Assembly: GCF_039541915.1 (NCBI RefSeq)
Contig: NZ_BAABHD010000023.1
Span: forward strand, 1-64,000
Length of the DNA: 64,000 nucleotides
Reading direction: 5' to 3'
Source: Nibrella saemangeumensis
GTDB taxonomy: Bacteria; Bacteroidota; Bacteroidia; Cytophagales; Spirosomataceae
Made by a program: the position numbers and the translations under genes. The first letter of the stretch is position 1. Each line of letters opens with the position of its first letter. The notes beneath the pieces are model-generated. The model ran no database searches and was not told where the DNA came from. It worked only from the letters and a program-made list of their open reading frames with translations. Shown one piece after another: positions 34,081 to 42,913 of this stretch.

Positions 34081-35013
34081 ATGCAAGTACTCATCGACAA
34101 ACGAACCCAACTCATCAAAGCCAAAGCCGCCGACTTGGGTTTTGACTTCTGCGGCATTGCCAAAGCCGACTTTCTGGAAGACGAAGCCCCCCGGCTGGAG
34201 GCCTGGCTGAACCAGAACAGGCACGGCCAGATGAGCTATATGGCCAATCACTTCGACAAGCGGCTCGATCCCCGGCTGCTCGTCGACGGAGCCCAATCCG
34301 TTATCACAGTCCTGCTCAACTATTACCCCGAAGAACGCCTGCCGGAAGGGGAAGATGACTACAAACTCTCCAAATACGCCTACGGTACCGACTACCATTT
34401 TGTGCTGAAAGATAAGCTAAAAGCGCTGATGGCGTATATCCACGAGGAAATCGGGGAAGTGAACGGCCGGGCCTTTGTCGACTCGGCACCGGTGATGGAT
34501 AAAGTCTGGGCGAAACGCGCCGGACTCGGCTGGATCGGTAAACACAGCAACCTGATCAACCGCGACATCGGCAGCTTCTTCTTTATCGGTGAGCTAATCC
34601 TGGATCTGGAACTGACCTCCGACGGCCCCATTGCCGACTATTGCGGCACCTGCACCCGCTGCGTAGACGCCTGCCCGACGGATGCCATTGTGGAACCGTA
34701 TGTGGTAGACGGCAGCAAGTGTATCTCCTACTTTACCATTGAACTAAAAGAAGCTATTCCGGATGAAGTGAAAAGCAAGTTCCAGAACTGGATGTTTGGC
34801 TGTGACATCTGCCAGGACGTCTGCCCCTGGAACCGCTTTGCCCGGCCCCACCAAACGCCGGAGTTTAACCCGCATCCGGCGCTGGAGCAATTTACCAAGG
34901 CTGACTGGGAGGAGATTACGGAAGAAATCTTTCAGGCCATTTTCCGGCGCTCGGCCGTCAAACGCACAAAACTCGCCGGTCTGAAGCGAAATATACAGTT
35001 TCTGCGGGAATGA
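34081..35013 (+). CDS. queG: Epoxyqueuosine reductase
   Basis: This 310-residue cobalamin-dependent iron-sulfur enzyme carries out the last step of queuosine formation in tRNA. Two 4Fe-4S motifs are clear: CGTCTRCVDACP near residue 192 and CDICQDVCPWN near residue 240, with the last Cys of each serving the other cluster. The N-terminus (AADLGFDFCGIAKADFL) and VDSAPVMDKVWAKRAGLGWIG split over residues 130-155 fit the family. The C-terminal extension of longer QueG proteins is absent, as in many Bacteroidota. It is transcribed alone. Confidence 0.93.
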   Translation: MQVLIDKRTQLIKAKAADLGFDFCGIAKADFLEDEAPRLEAWLNQNRHGQMSYMANHFDKRLDPRLLVDGAQSVITVLLNYYPEERLPEGEDDYKLSKYAYGTDYHFVLKDKLKALMAYIHEEIGEVNGRAFVDSAPVMDKVWAKRAGLGWIGKHSNLINRDIGSFFFIGELILDLELTSDGPIADYCGTCTRCVDACPTDAIVEPYVVDGSKCISYFTIELKEAIPDEVKSKFQNWMFGCDICQDVCPWNRFARPHQTPEFNPHPALEQFTKADWEEITEEIFQAIFRRSAVKRTKLAGLKRNIQFLRE

Positions 35014-35092
35014 CCGTTCACTAAACGGTTCCTGTCTTTATGGCAATTAATAACTACATTGCTTTCTAGCTTTTTAAATTCTTTACCTGGAT

Positions 35093-35767
35093 ATGCAACG
35101 TGACCGTGCTCTAACGGAACAAAAATTAATTGATGCTGTCGGCCAGATTATTCACACAGATGGTATTGATGAAGTAGGTATCAACCGGATTGCCAACCGG
35201 GCTGGGGTCAATAAAATTCTGATTTACCGCTATTTCGGTGGGCTGGACGGCCTGATGGACGCTTATGTCAGGCAGGCTAAACCGGTAATCAGCACCCCAA
35301 TGCTGGATGTGAATGCGCTGAAGTCAGCTTCCCTAGAAGAGGTATACAAGACGGCCTGCGAATACATTATTGGCGAGTTCCGACAACTTCGCAAGAATAC
35401 AGAAGCGCGGGAATTTCTGCGCAAAAACCTGTTTGAGCCCGACGCCATTCACAATCCGCTGGGCGTTGAGCGTGAAAAGCAGGCCAATGAAATGATTGAG
35501 GGGCTTTCCAAGCTGATTGGAACCCCCCACGCGCAGGGATTTGCCGCCATCGTTGCCAGTGCTATGATGATGCTTACCTTTTTGTCGCAGCCTAAAAGGG
35601 TGATGATGGGTTTGGACCTGAGTACCGACGAAGCCTGGAGCAAGATTGAAGATGCCCTGCGCCAGATGTTTCGGGGTGCTTACCTGACCACCCGCGAACG
35701 ACTGGCTAATGCCAACGGTGACCTCAGAAATGAAGTTTCCACGGCCTCAGGCCAGGAAGTTTCTTAA
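35093..35767 (+). CDS. TetR/AcrR family transcriptional regulator
   Basis: This 224-residue regulator has a typical N-terminal helix-turn-helix (EQKLIDAVGQIIH, then INRIANRAGVNKILIYRYFGG, residues about 9-50) and a helical ligand/dimer domain. Targets are unknown; it lies 79 bp after queG and convergent with kynU. Its last 21 bp overlap the 3' end of kynU on the other strand, so high transcription of either could interfere with the other. Regulation of kynU by it is possible, but position alone does not show this. Confidence 0.88.
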   Translation: MQRDRALTEQKLIDAVGQIIHTDGIDEVGINRIANRAGVNKILIYRYFGGLDGLMDAYVRQAKPVISTPMLDVNALKSASLEEVYKTACEYIIGEFRQLRKNTEAREFLRKNLFEPDAIHNPLGVEREKQANEMIEGLSKLIGTPHAQGFAAIVASAMMMLTFLSQPKRVMMGLDLSTDEAWSKIEDALRQMFRGAYLTTRERLANANGDLRNEVSTASGQEVS

Positions 35768-37018
35768 CACCTGACCCACGCGCCAGGCTTCTTCATACGT
35801 ATTGTAGAGGGGTGTCGGAGCCAGCCGGATGCAGTCGGGCTCACGCCAGTCGCCGATTATGCCCTGCTCCACCAGCCGGTTAAACAGGGCTTTTCCGTCC
35901 CGTTGTACCAGCAGAGACAACTGACAGCCGCGCTCGGCTGGAGTAGCCGGTGTTATGATTGCCAGCGGATAACCGGAGTCTCGCAGGACAAATTCCAGGA
36001 AAGCCGTCAGCTGCTCACTTTTCCGGCGCAGAGCTTCCATACCCGCTTCGGCGGTAATCTGCAGGGCTGCGTGGTGGACGGCCATGGCCAGTACGGTGGG
36101 GGTGCTTAGCTGCCAGCCGTCGGCACCCGCCATGGGTACAAACCCTTTGGTCATGTCAAACCGGTGTTCCTCATCATAGCCCCACCAGCCGGCCAGCCGG
36201 GGTAAATTTGCCTGGTGGTGTTTTTCATGAACGAAGACGCCTGATACGCCCCCCGGCCCGGAGTTCAGGTATTTATAAGAGCACCAGAAGGCAAAATCAA
36301 CCTGCCAGTCGTGCAACTGCAACGGAACATTACCGATGGCATGGGCCAGGTCAAACCCGACCGGCACACCCACTTCGTGCGCCTTTTGGGCAATGGCCGC
36401 CATGTCGAAGACCTGTCCGGTATAATAATGCAGGCCGCTCATCAGCACGAGCGCCAGCGTATCGCGGTGTTCATCAATAGCGTGCAGAATATCGGCCATC
36501 CGCCACGTATATTCGCCCTCCCTCGGGAATACCTCCACCAGTACCTGGTCCGGATTCAGCCCTCTGGATGTTATGTGAGTTTCGAGCGCGTACTGGTCCG
36601 ACGGAAAATCGCCCCCGATGGTCAGGATTTTGGTGCGCTGCCCGGCAGGCTGGTAAAATGAAGTCAGCATCAGGTGCATATTCACCGTCAGGTTGTTCAT
36701 GGGCACCACTTCGGAGGGGTTGGCCCCCACGATTTGCGCCAAGGGTTCTTTGCAGCGTTTGTGAACGCTCAGCCAGGGGGTATCCTCCGAGTGGTCGGGC
36801 CGCATAAACCAGCCTTCTACGGCCAGATGCTGCCAGACAGTTAGTTCCCGGCCTAGGGCCTCCCGGGCGGTTTTGGGTTGCAGACCGAGGGAGTTGCCGC
36901 AGAAGTAGATCAGGTCTTTGCCCTCGGCTTGCGGGATCAGGAAGCGGTCGCGGAAGGGTCGGAGTGGATCGGCCTGGTCGAGTTGCTGAGCGACGTGCAA
37001 TGAATTTTCGAAGGTCAT
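35747..37018 (-). CDS. kynU: Kynureninase
   Basis: This 423-residue PLP enzyme cleaves kynurenine to anthranilate and alanine in tryptophan breakdown. Family marks are FCGNSLGLQPK near residue 38, the PLP lysine in WCSYKYLNSGPGG near residue 247, and the conserved GWWGYD/RFDM segment after it. Its length fits the family. It converges with and overlaps the TetR gene by 21 bp at the 3' ends. A -7-type element TACATTTG lies on the minus strand at 37039-37046, about 20 bp before the ATG. No other kynurenine-pathway gene is in the window. Confidence 0.95.
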   Translation of the reverse strand: MTFENSLHVAQQLDQADPLRPFRDRFLIPQAEGKDLIYFCGNSLGLQPKTAREALGRELTVWQHLAVEGWFMRPDHSEDTPWLSVHKRCKEPLAQIVGANPSEVVPMNNLTVNMHLMLTSFYQPAGQRTKILTIGGDFPSDQYALETHITSRGLNPDQVLVEVFPREGEYTWRMADILHAIDEHRDTLALVLMSGLHYYTGQVFDMAAIAQKAHEVGVPVGFDLAHAIGNVPLQLHDWQVDFAFWCSYKYLNSGPGGVSGVFVHEKHHQANLPRLAGWWGYDEEHRFDMTKGFVPMAGADGWQLSTPTVLAMAVHHAALQITAEAGMEALRRKSEQLTAFLEFVLRDSGYPLAIITPATPAERGCQLSLLVQRDGKALFNRLVEQGIIGDWREPDCIRLAPTPLYNTYEEAWRVGQVLRNFLA

Positions 37019-37137
37019 AGAGTAGCGTACGTTGGCGGCAAATGTAAAGCAATTGATCGGTAAAGCTTGTCACCGGATGTTTACTCCTCCTTTACGGAAC
37101 GCCCCTATTTACTACTTTTGTGTTTTCTTAAGTACTC

Positions 37138-38097
37138 ATGACGTGTCGGATTTGTGGCAATACTGAAAACAATACCGTGTACCACCCACGGGAAATGATG
37201 TTAGGGCTTCGCGAAGTGTTCACCTACTTCCAGTGCAGCCAGTGCCAGTGCTTACAGATTGAAACCATTCCGGCCAACCTCGCCCGCTTCTACCCCACCG
37301 AATACAATGGTTTCGAAGCGCCCCGCAGTCATATCTTTCAGGGAATAAAAGGTGCTTTCCGCAAAAACCGCTACCAGGCTGCGTTGTTTCCTGACGGACT
37401 TATCTCCGGCCTGATGAACAGCCTCTTTCCGGCCGGACAGTACCAGCACCTGGGAAAACTGGGGCTCACGCGTTCGACCCGGATCATCGACATCGGCTGC
37501 GGCCGGGGCAGTTACCTATACCCGCTGTACGAACTGGGCATGAAAAACGTGCAGGGAGCCGATCCCTTTATTCCGGCCACCATCACCTACCCCAACGGCT
37601 ACCGGGTGCAGAAGAGTTTCGTCTATGAAGTGGGGGGCGAATGGGATATCATCCTGTACAACCACTCCTTTGAGCATGTGCCGGACCCACTGGAAAATCT
37701 ACAGGCCGTCTACCGCCTGCTGGCCCCCAATGGTACCTGCCTGATCCGGATTCCGACGGTATCGTCATACGCCTGGGAACACTACCGCACCGACTGGTTT
37801 CAGTTGGACGCGCCCCGTCACCTCTTCCTCCATTCGGTGCAGAGCATGAAGCTGCTGGCGGAACAGGCCAGTCTGACCCTGACTGCGGTAGAATACGACT
37901 CCGACCATGCCCAGTTCATCCACAGCGAAAAGTACAGGAACAACATTGCCATGTACGAAGATGCATCGGCGCTGTACGGTTCTACACTGAAGCGAAAACT
38001 GACTAAACTAAACTACGCGAAACAGGCCAGAACGCTGAACCAGACCAATCAGGGCGACCAGGCCATCTTCTATTTAAAGAAGGTACAGGGGGTATGA
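37138..38097 (+). CDS. Class I SAM methyltransferase with zinc-ribbon N-terminus
   Basis: This 319-residue protein has two CxxC pairs at the N-terminus (Cys 3/6 and Cys 33/36), suggesting a small zinc ribbon. A SAM-dependent methyltransferase domain follows (IDIGCGRGSYL near residue 118; HSFEHVPDPL near residue 179). This domain pair is common in C-methyl/sugar-modifying methyltransferases next to glycan genes. The acceptor is unknown and there is no glycan cluster here. A promoter-like TACTTTTG lies at 37113-37120, 18 bp before the ATG. It is divergent from kynU. Confidence 0.85.
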   Translation: MTCRICGNTENNTVYHPREMMLGLREVFTYFQCSQCQCLQIETIPANLARFYPTEYNGFEAPRSHIFQGIKGAFRKNRYQAALFPDGLISGLMNSLFPAGQYQHLGKLGLTRSTRIIDIGCGRGSYLYPLYELGMKNVQGADPFIPATITYPNGYRVQKSFVYEVGGEWDIILYNHSFEHVPDPLENLQAVYRLLAPNGTCLIRIPTVSSYAWEHYRTDWFQLDAPRHLFLHSVQSMKLLAEQASLTLTAVEYDSDHAQFIHSEKYRNNIAMYEDASALYGSTLKRKLTKLNYAKQARTLNQTNQGDQAIFYLKKVQGV

Positions 38098-38162
38098 TCC
38101 GGGCGAGTGGTAGAATTGGCTGACCAACTGCTTTTAGAGTAAAGCGTTACCCACTTGTCTCT

Positions 38163-39857
38163 ATGTTGCTGAACGTAAAAGCCACCGCCCAGAATACCTA
38201 CGATGCCATTGTTGTTGGCTCCGGCATCAGCGGAGGCTGGGCCGCTAAGGAACTCACCCAAAAAGGCCTGAAAACCTTACTGCTGGAGCGGGGCCGGGAT
38301 GTAAAACACGTCACCGACTACCCCACTGCCCAGCAGGCCCCCTGGGATATGGCCCACCACGGCCGTCTGTCGCTGAACGAGAGCGAGAAATACCGGCTGA
38401 CGATGCGGAATTATGGCGTTAACGAGGGCAACAAGCACTTTTACGTTGATGAACAGGAAAGCCCCTATGTGCAGACCCGTAACGAAGTATTTGTCTGGCC
38501 ACGGGGTCATCAGGTGGGAGGGCGTTCGCTGACGTGGGGTCGGCAGGTATACCGGTGGAGTGACCTTGACTTTGAAGCCAATCTGAAAGATGGAGCCGGA
38601 GTCGACTGGCCTATCCGTTACAAAGACATTGAACCCTGGTACCGCTATGTCGAGAAGTTTGTCGGCGTCAGCGGCACCAAAGAGAACATGCCGCATCTGC
38701 CGGACAGTGATTACATTGCACCCATGCAGATGAACTGCCTGGAAAAGCACGTAGCCGGGCAGGTGCAGCAACTGTACGGCGACCGCCGGATCATTATTGG
38801 CCGGGTAGCCAACCTGACGCAGCCGGTGGGTAATCGGGGGCTCTGCCAGTTCCGCAATATGTGCGACCGGGGTTGTCCGTTTGGCGGCTATTTCAGCAGC
38901 AATGCGGCTACTATACCCGTTGCCATGCAAACCGGCCGGCTAACCCTACGCCCGCAGAGCATCGTGCTGAATGTGCTGTACGACGAGAAAACCAAACGGG
39001 CCAAAGGGGTAACAGTGCTCGATGCCGAAACCGGCAAAACCTACGAATATTTCGCCAAAGTCATTTTCCTGAACGCCAGCACCATCAGCACGGCCATGAT
39101 TCTGCTCAACTCCGTCTCAGACCGGTTCCCGAATGGGCTGGGTAACGATTCCGGCGAATTGGGGCATAACCTGATGACGCACCACAAAACGCAGGTGAAC
39201 GGCCGCTACGAAGGCTTTGCCGACCAGTACTATTACGGCCGCCGGGCCAATGGCATTTACGTGCCCCGCTTCCGGAACGTCACCGACAAACACCCCCATT
39301 TTACCAGGGGCTACAACTACCAGGGTGGAGCCTCCCGCCCCCGCAACAATCCGGCTGATGGCCCTGGCTTTGGGGCGGAACTGAAAGAATTTGTATCCCG
39401 GCCGGCCGACCACTGGACCATGTCGCTTACTTCATTTGGTGAGCAGTTACCGGACCACGGTAATTTTGTCAGACCCAGCCAAACGGTGAAGGATAAATGG
39501 GGCGTATCGGTGCCGGAAATTCACTTTGAGTGGAAAGACAACGAGCGGCAAATGTCGAAAGACGCCATGAACCAGGCCGTCGAAATCCTTGAAAAAACCG
39601 GCTTTAAAGACGTACGCATCACCATCGGCAATCCGGAACCGATGTCGACGGTACACGAGATGGGTACCGCCCGCATGGGCCGCGACCCGAAAACCTCGGT
39701 GCTGAACGCCCGTAATCAGCTGCACGCCGTCCCGAACGTCTTTGTCACCGACGGGGCCTGCATGACCTCATGCTCCAGCGTAAACCCCTCGCTGACCTAC
39801 ATGGCCCTCACCGCCCGCGCCTGCGATTATGCCGTAAAAACGCTGAAGCAGTCGTAG
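38163..39857 (+). CDS. GMC family oxidoreductase
   Basis: This 564-residue flavoprotein has an N-terminal FAD-binding Rossmann motif (AIVVGSGISGGWAAKEL, residues about 15-31) and GGRSLTWGRQVYRWS near residue 120. The C-terminal GMC half includes HEMGTARMG near residue 500 and the catalytic-type region SSVNPSLTYMALTARACDY at the end. Relatives oxidise sugars or alcohols and often pair with a gluconate-2-dehydrogenase subunit 3 gene, which is not adjacent here. No Tat signal is visible, so cytoplasmic or partner-dependent export cannot be decided. Stops 6 bp from the convergent kelch lipoprotein gene. Confidence 0.92.
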   Translation: MLLNVKATAQNTYDAIVVGSGISGGWAAKELTQKGLKTLLLERGRDVKHVTDYPTAQQAPWDMAHHGRLSLNESEKYRLTMRNYGVNEGNKHFYVDEQESPYVQTRNEVFVWPRGHQVGGRSLTWGRQVYRWSDLDFEANLKDGAGVDWPIRYKDIEPWYRYVEKFVGVSGTKENMPHLPDSDYIAPMQMNCLEKHVAGQVQQLYGDRRIIIGRVANLTQPVGNRGLCQFRNMCDRGCPFGGYFSSNAATIPVAMQTGRLTLRPQSIVLNVLYDEKTKRAKGVTVLDAETGKTYEYFAKVIFLNASTISTAMILLNSVSDRFPNGLGNDSGELGHNLMTHHKTQVNGRYEGFADQYYYGRRANGIYVPRFRNVTDKHPHFTRGYNYQGGASRPRNNPADGPGFGAELKEFVSRPADHWTMSLTSFGEQLPDHGNFVRPSQTVKDKWGVSVPEIHFEWKDNERQMSKDAMNQAVEILEKTGFKDVRITIGNPEPMSTVHEMGTARMGRDPKTSVLNARNQLHAVPNVFVTDGACMTSCSSVNPSLTYMALTARACDYAVKTLKQS

Positions 39858-39863
39858 CCGGAA

Positions 39864-41090
39864 TTAATTAAGTTTCAAAGTCCAGACCTCTTTATTTCTC
39901 ACGCCATTCTGGTCACTGCCCAATCCGAGATAAAATGTGTTACCGATGGAAAAGCCAACAGCCCCGATCTGTACCGGTGGAGCATTGGATTGAGCCGAGG
40001 GCAGTAGTTCCCAGTTATCATTTTTGTACTCATAGATCTGGGTATTACTCTCTGTAAAACCAAAGGTGCGGCCTGCCAAATGTACAAATCTTATTATTGA
40101 ACGAGACATATCGGGCCTGCCATCAAACTTGGTCGCTGAGTTAGGGTTAAATTCAACAAAGGACAGGGGGAATGAAACAATATCATTACTGACCAGCGCT
40201 CCCCCACCGATAATGCATTTGCCGTTATAAGGGAACATAACGGGCCCCAGGCGACCATCCAATCGGCTTCCCATTCCCGTAGCCGGGATCAGAGCCGATG
40301 ATCCGGCTGACATATTATATTCCAATAGCCCGGTCTGAGCAACAGACTGGCTCCCGTCATTGGTTTGACCAACGCCGATATATGCTTTATCCCCCAGCAC
40401 ACAGGCCGAACAAAACGTACGATTCATCCGGGAATCCGTTCGGGTTGCCCACTGATCAGTTGATTGGTTGTATACCAGCACTTCTCCCGGAACCGCCTGC
40501 TTGACGGTAAACATTCCTGTCAGATAACCAATATTGTTGTAAGCAAAACCAGTTGCATAAGCTCCTCTTCTGGGTAAGCTTCGCTTTAGATTCCACCGGT
40601 TTGCTCCGGCATCAAACTCCCAGAGTTCATCCGTCTGATTCTCCCCACCCAAGTTTCCCCCTGCCAGGTATGCCTTATTTCCAATGACGAAAACCCCGGC
40701 ATCTGAACGCGGAAGGCCGGGAAAGTCGGCAATCCGCTGCCAGACAAAATTGAGGGATGACGAACTGATTGTAACCGTCTGCTGAGCGGTATTACTTCCC
40801 CCAGGGCTATTGGCCGTTAGCTTAACGGTAAACGTACCGGCCTGGGTATATTGCTTGGAAGGATTAGTCTGCGTAGAGGTACTGCCATCACCAAAGTCCC
40901 ACTCATAAGAAGTAGCATTGGTCGATTCATTGGTAAATGTCACGGTGCAGGTTGCAATGCAGTTATTGTTCGATACTGTGAACTTAGCCACGGGTGGACC
41001 GGAGATTAACTGTTTTGGCTCCAGGCTCCATTTAGAGCATCCGCCTGCGAAACCGGCAAACAGCACAAGAAGATAAAGGTAGGATCTCAT
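39864..41090 (-). CDS. PKD-domain and kelch-repeat lipoprotein
   Basis: This 408-residue surface lipoprotein has a lipobox AGGC (Cys at residue 18), one PKD domain (residues about 35-110, with SYEWDFGDGSTS), and then a kelch-type beta-propeller with repeats such as DAGVFVIGNKAYLAGG and NNIGYLTGMF. The pattern suggests a binding protein exposed on the outer membrane. It is last of four same-strand genes (pseudo-caspase, small-domain membrane protein, caspase, this gene), with 41-bp gaps to the caspase gene and between the two before it. A shared function with the caspases is inferred from order only. Confidence 0.85.
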   Translation of the reverse strand: MRSYLYLLVLFAGFAGGCSKWSLEPKQLISGPPVAKFTVSNNNCIATCTVTFTNESTNATSYEWDFGDGSTSTQTNPSKQYTQAGTFTVKLTANSPGGSNTAQQTVTISSSSLNFVWQRIADFPGLPRSDAGVFVIGNKAYLAGGNLGGENQTDELWEFDAGANRWNLKRSLPRRGAYATGFAYNNIGYLTGMFTVKQAVPGEVLVYNQSTDQWATRTDSRMNRTFCSACVLGDKAYIGVGQTNDGSQSVAQTGLLEYNMSAGSSALIPATGMGSRLDGRLGPVMFPYNGKCIIGGGALVSNDIVSFPLSFVEFNPNSATKFDGRPDMSRSIIRFVHLAGRTFGFTESNTQIYEYKNDNWELLPSAQSNAPPVQIGAVGFSIGNTFYLGLGSDQNGVRNKEVWTLKLN

Positions 41091-41131
41091 GGTGAAGGAG
41101 TCTGTAAGAATGAATAGCAGGACGGAAGATT

Positions 41132-41965
41132 CTATTTACGGTAGAAGTAAAAATCACCAACCAGCGACGATGACTCCCAGGGTGTTTGCTTACGATCACT
41201 TTTCTGGGTCACTTCGATACGCACCTGCTTAAATACTTCCTCAATGGTCAGATTAGGCTGCCTGACTACCCTGAGGAAGGCCTGCGTGTACAAGCCGTTA
41301 CGTCCTGATCCGTCGGCCGCCGTCTGACCCGGCGCCGTTGAGTAGGCGATATATGTACCCTGCGGAGCCATCATAGAGGCTAGTCCTTTGTTGTCTCCAC
41401 CCCGGCTCAGACTCCGGGTAAACGGATTGTTGCGACACGCATCCAGTACCACAATGTTGGTGCGGGTGCGGGCTTCTTCCATCTTTGCCACGATGCGCTC
41501 GGCTGGTTCACACTCATAAGCAATGTCAGCCTCACTGCGGGGATCAGCATCAACCGGTACCAGGTAGTTCGTTCCATTGTGCTGAACGCCATGGCCGGCG
41601 TAGTAAAACATACCTACCTGGTAATGTGCCAACTGCTCACCGAAATCTTTCACAGCCTGATTGATACCACGCTTGTCCAGATCGGTCCGCAACATAACGG
41701 TAAAGCCAACCTCCTCCAGCGATTTGGCCACATCCTGGGCGTCGTTCACCGCATTCATCAGCCGGCTTGCACCCGGATAGCTGGCGTTACCGATCACCAG
41801 AGCCAGGCGTTTCTCGGCCACCGTAGATGTCCTGGCCGGTTCAGCGAACAGTTCGCTGGTGTTTAAGAGCTTAGAGTTACTCTTAAAGGTATCTATCTTT
41901 TTCTCCTGTCCCCAGACAGGAAACGACAGTCCGAACACAGCAAGATAAATGAGAAAACGTGTCAT
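41132..41965 (-). CDS. Exported caspase-family (C14) peptidase
   Basis: This 277-residue protein has a signal peptide (residues 1-19, cleavage after VWG) and a caspase/metacaspase p20-like domain. The catalytic His is His125 in FYYAGHGVQ and the catalytic Cys is Cys177 in VVLDACRNNPF, both in standard context. Prokaryotic caspase-like proteases of this type cleave after basic residues; the target is unknown. It has no extra domain. Its neighbour at 42914-43756 is a close paralogue that lacks the Cys. It lies in a same-strand group of exported proteins with 41-bp gaps on both sides. Confidence 0.9.
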   Translation of the reverse strand: MTRFLIYLAVFGLSFPVWGQEKKIDTFKSNSKLLNTSELFAEPARTSTVAEKRLALVIGNASYPGASRLMNAVNDAQDVAKSLEEVGFTVMLRTDLDKRGINQAVKDFGEQLAHYQVGMFYYAGHGVQHNGTNYLVPVDADPRSEADIAYECEPAERIVAKMEEARTRTNIVVLDACRNNPFTRSLSRGGDNKGLASMMAPQGTYIAYSTAPGQTAADGSGRNGLYTQAFLRVVRQPNLTIEEVFKQVRIEVTQKSDRKQTPWESSSLVGDFYFYRK

Positions 41966-42006
41966 AGGATCTATCTGGTGAGCAAAAGCAGGCTGGTTCC
42001 GTTAGG

Positions 42007-42777
42007 TTAAAACGTTCTGGCCAAACCCAGTGTAGGTATCCGCGTACCTGGCTGCAGGTTAAGCGACATGATCGTGTGTTTGGGTTTCTTTACCACCCTG
42101 TACACTACATTAGCAACCGCCAGTGCCGCTGCCGCTCCGGCTACGACGTAAAACGTCCCTTTGCGACGGTCAACCTGCGCCTTTAACTGATTATATCGGG
42201 CCAGTTCCGCCTGATCGGCCACCTCTCTGGGAGCGGCATTGTATTCGTTAACATCTTTGTTGATACCAGAGGCCAGAATGAAGCTATAAACAGCCAGCCC
42301 TCCCGTGGCTACCCAGCCGGCAATCGGCAGAATAGCTGGTTTTACAGCCTCCGACCCCGGTAGAGAAGTAGCAGGGCGACTTTGAGCCGGCTGAGCGGAT
42401 TCCGGCCGCGGAGTGGCTTTGGTAACCGGGATGGTCCGCGCCAGCCGGATAATCACCTGCACATCTTCGTTCAGTTTTATATTGTCGCGCAAAACGTCCC
42501 AGTACACAGTCTTGTTCAGGCCGGGCCGCAGTCTTTTACCTACATCGCCGGTAACGGTCAATGGCCGGATCGTAGCGCCGGAGGCAGTTTGTAACTCAAC
42601 ATACAGAGAATCCTCCGGCTGTACACTGGGCAGGTCATACTCAATAACCACCTTACGCAGGGTGTTATCAATACGAAAGCGGATGTTGGTTGCAGACGAT
42701 TGTTGCTGCGCACAGGCAACAAAAGCCCATAGAAGGATGCCTATATTGAGTGAACCGACGCGTATCAGGTGTTTCAT
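42007..42777 (-). CDS. Exported/membrane protein between the caspase paralogues
   Basis: This 256-residue protein has an N-terminal signal peptide (about residues 1-23) and a beta-rich domain of about 90 residues, with the pattern VVIEYDLP, then GDVGKRLRPGLNKTVYWDVL. That pattern recurs in Bacteroidota surface proteins, often near caspase or sulfatase-modifying-type domains. A Pro/Ser-rich linker and two hydrophobic segments follow (residues about 148-168 and 205-226), separated by a charged helix. It could anchor or present the caspase-family proteins encoded on both sides. No catalytic motif is seen; function unknown. Confidence 0.7.
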   Translation of the reverse strand: MKHLIRVGSLNIGILLWAFVACAQQQSSATNIRFRIDNTLRKVVIEYDLPSVQPEDSLYVELQTASGATIRPLTVTGDVGKRLRPGLNKTVYWDVLRDNIKLNEDVQVIIRLARTIPVTKATPRPESAQPAQSRPATSLPGSEAVKPAILPIAGWVATGGLAVYSFILASGINKDVNEYNAAPREVADQAELARYNQLKAQVDRRKGTFYVVAGAAAALAVANVVYRVVKKPKHTIMSLNLQPGTRIPTLGLARTF

Positions 42778-42913
42778 AGGACGTTGTAGTTAGACCACCT
42801 TATCTGTTTTACCCACTATGAACCTTCGCCTACTTGTTTTATTACTCCATCGCCATCAATCTATTACTAAACTAATACCCTTCAGACTTTAAAGCAAGCT
42901 AATGTCCGGCCAC

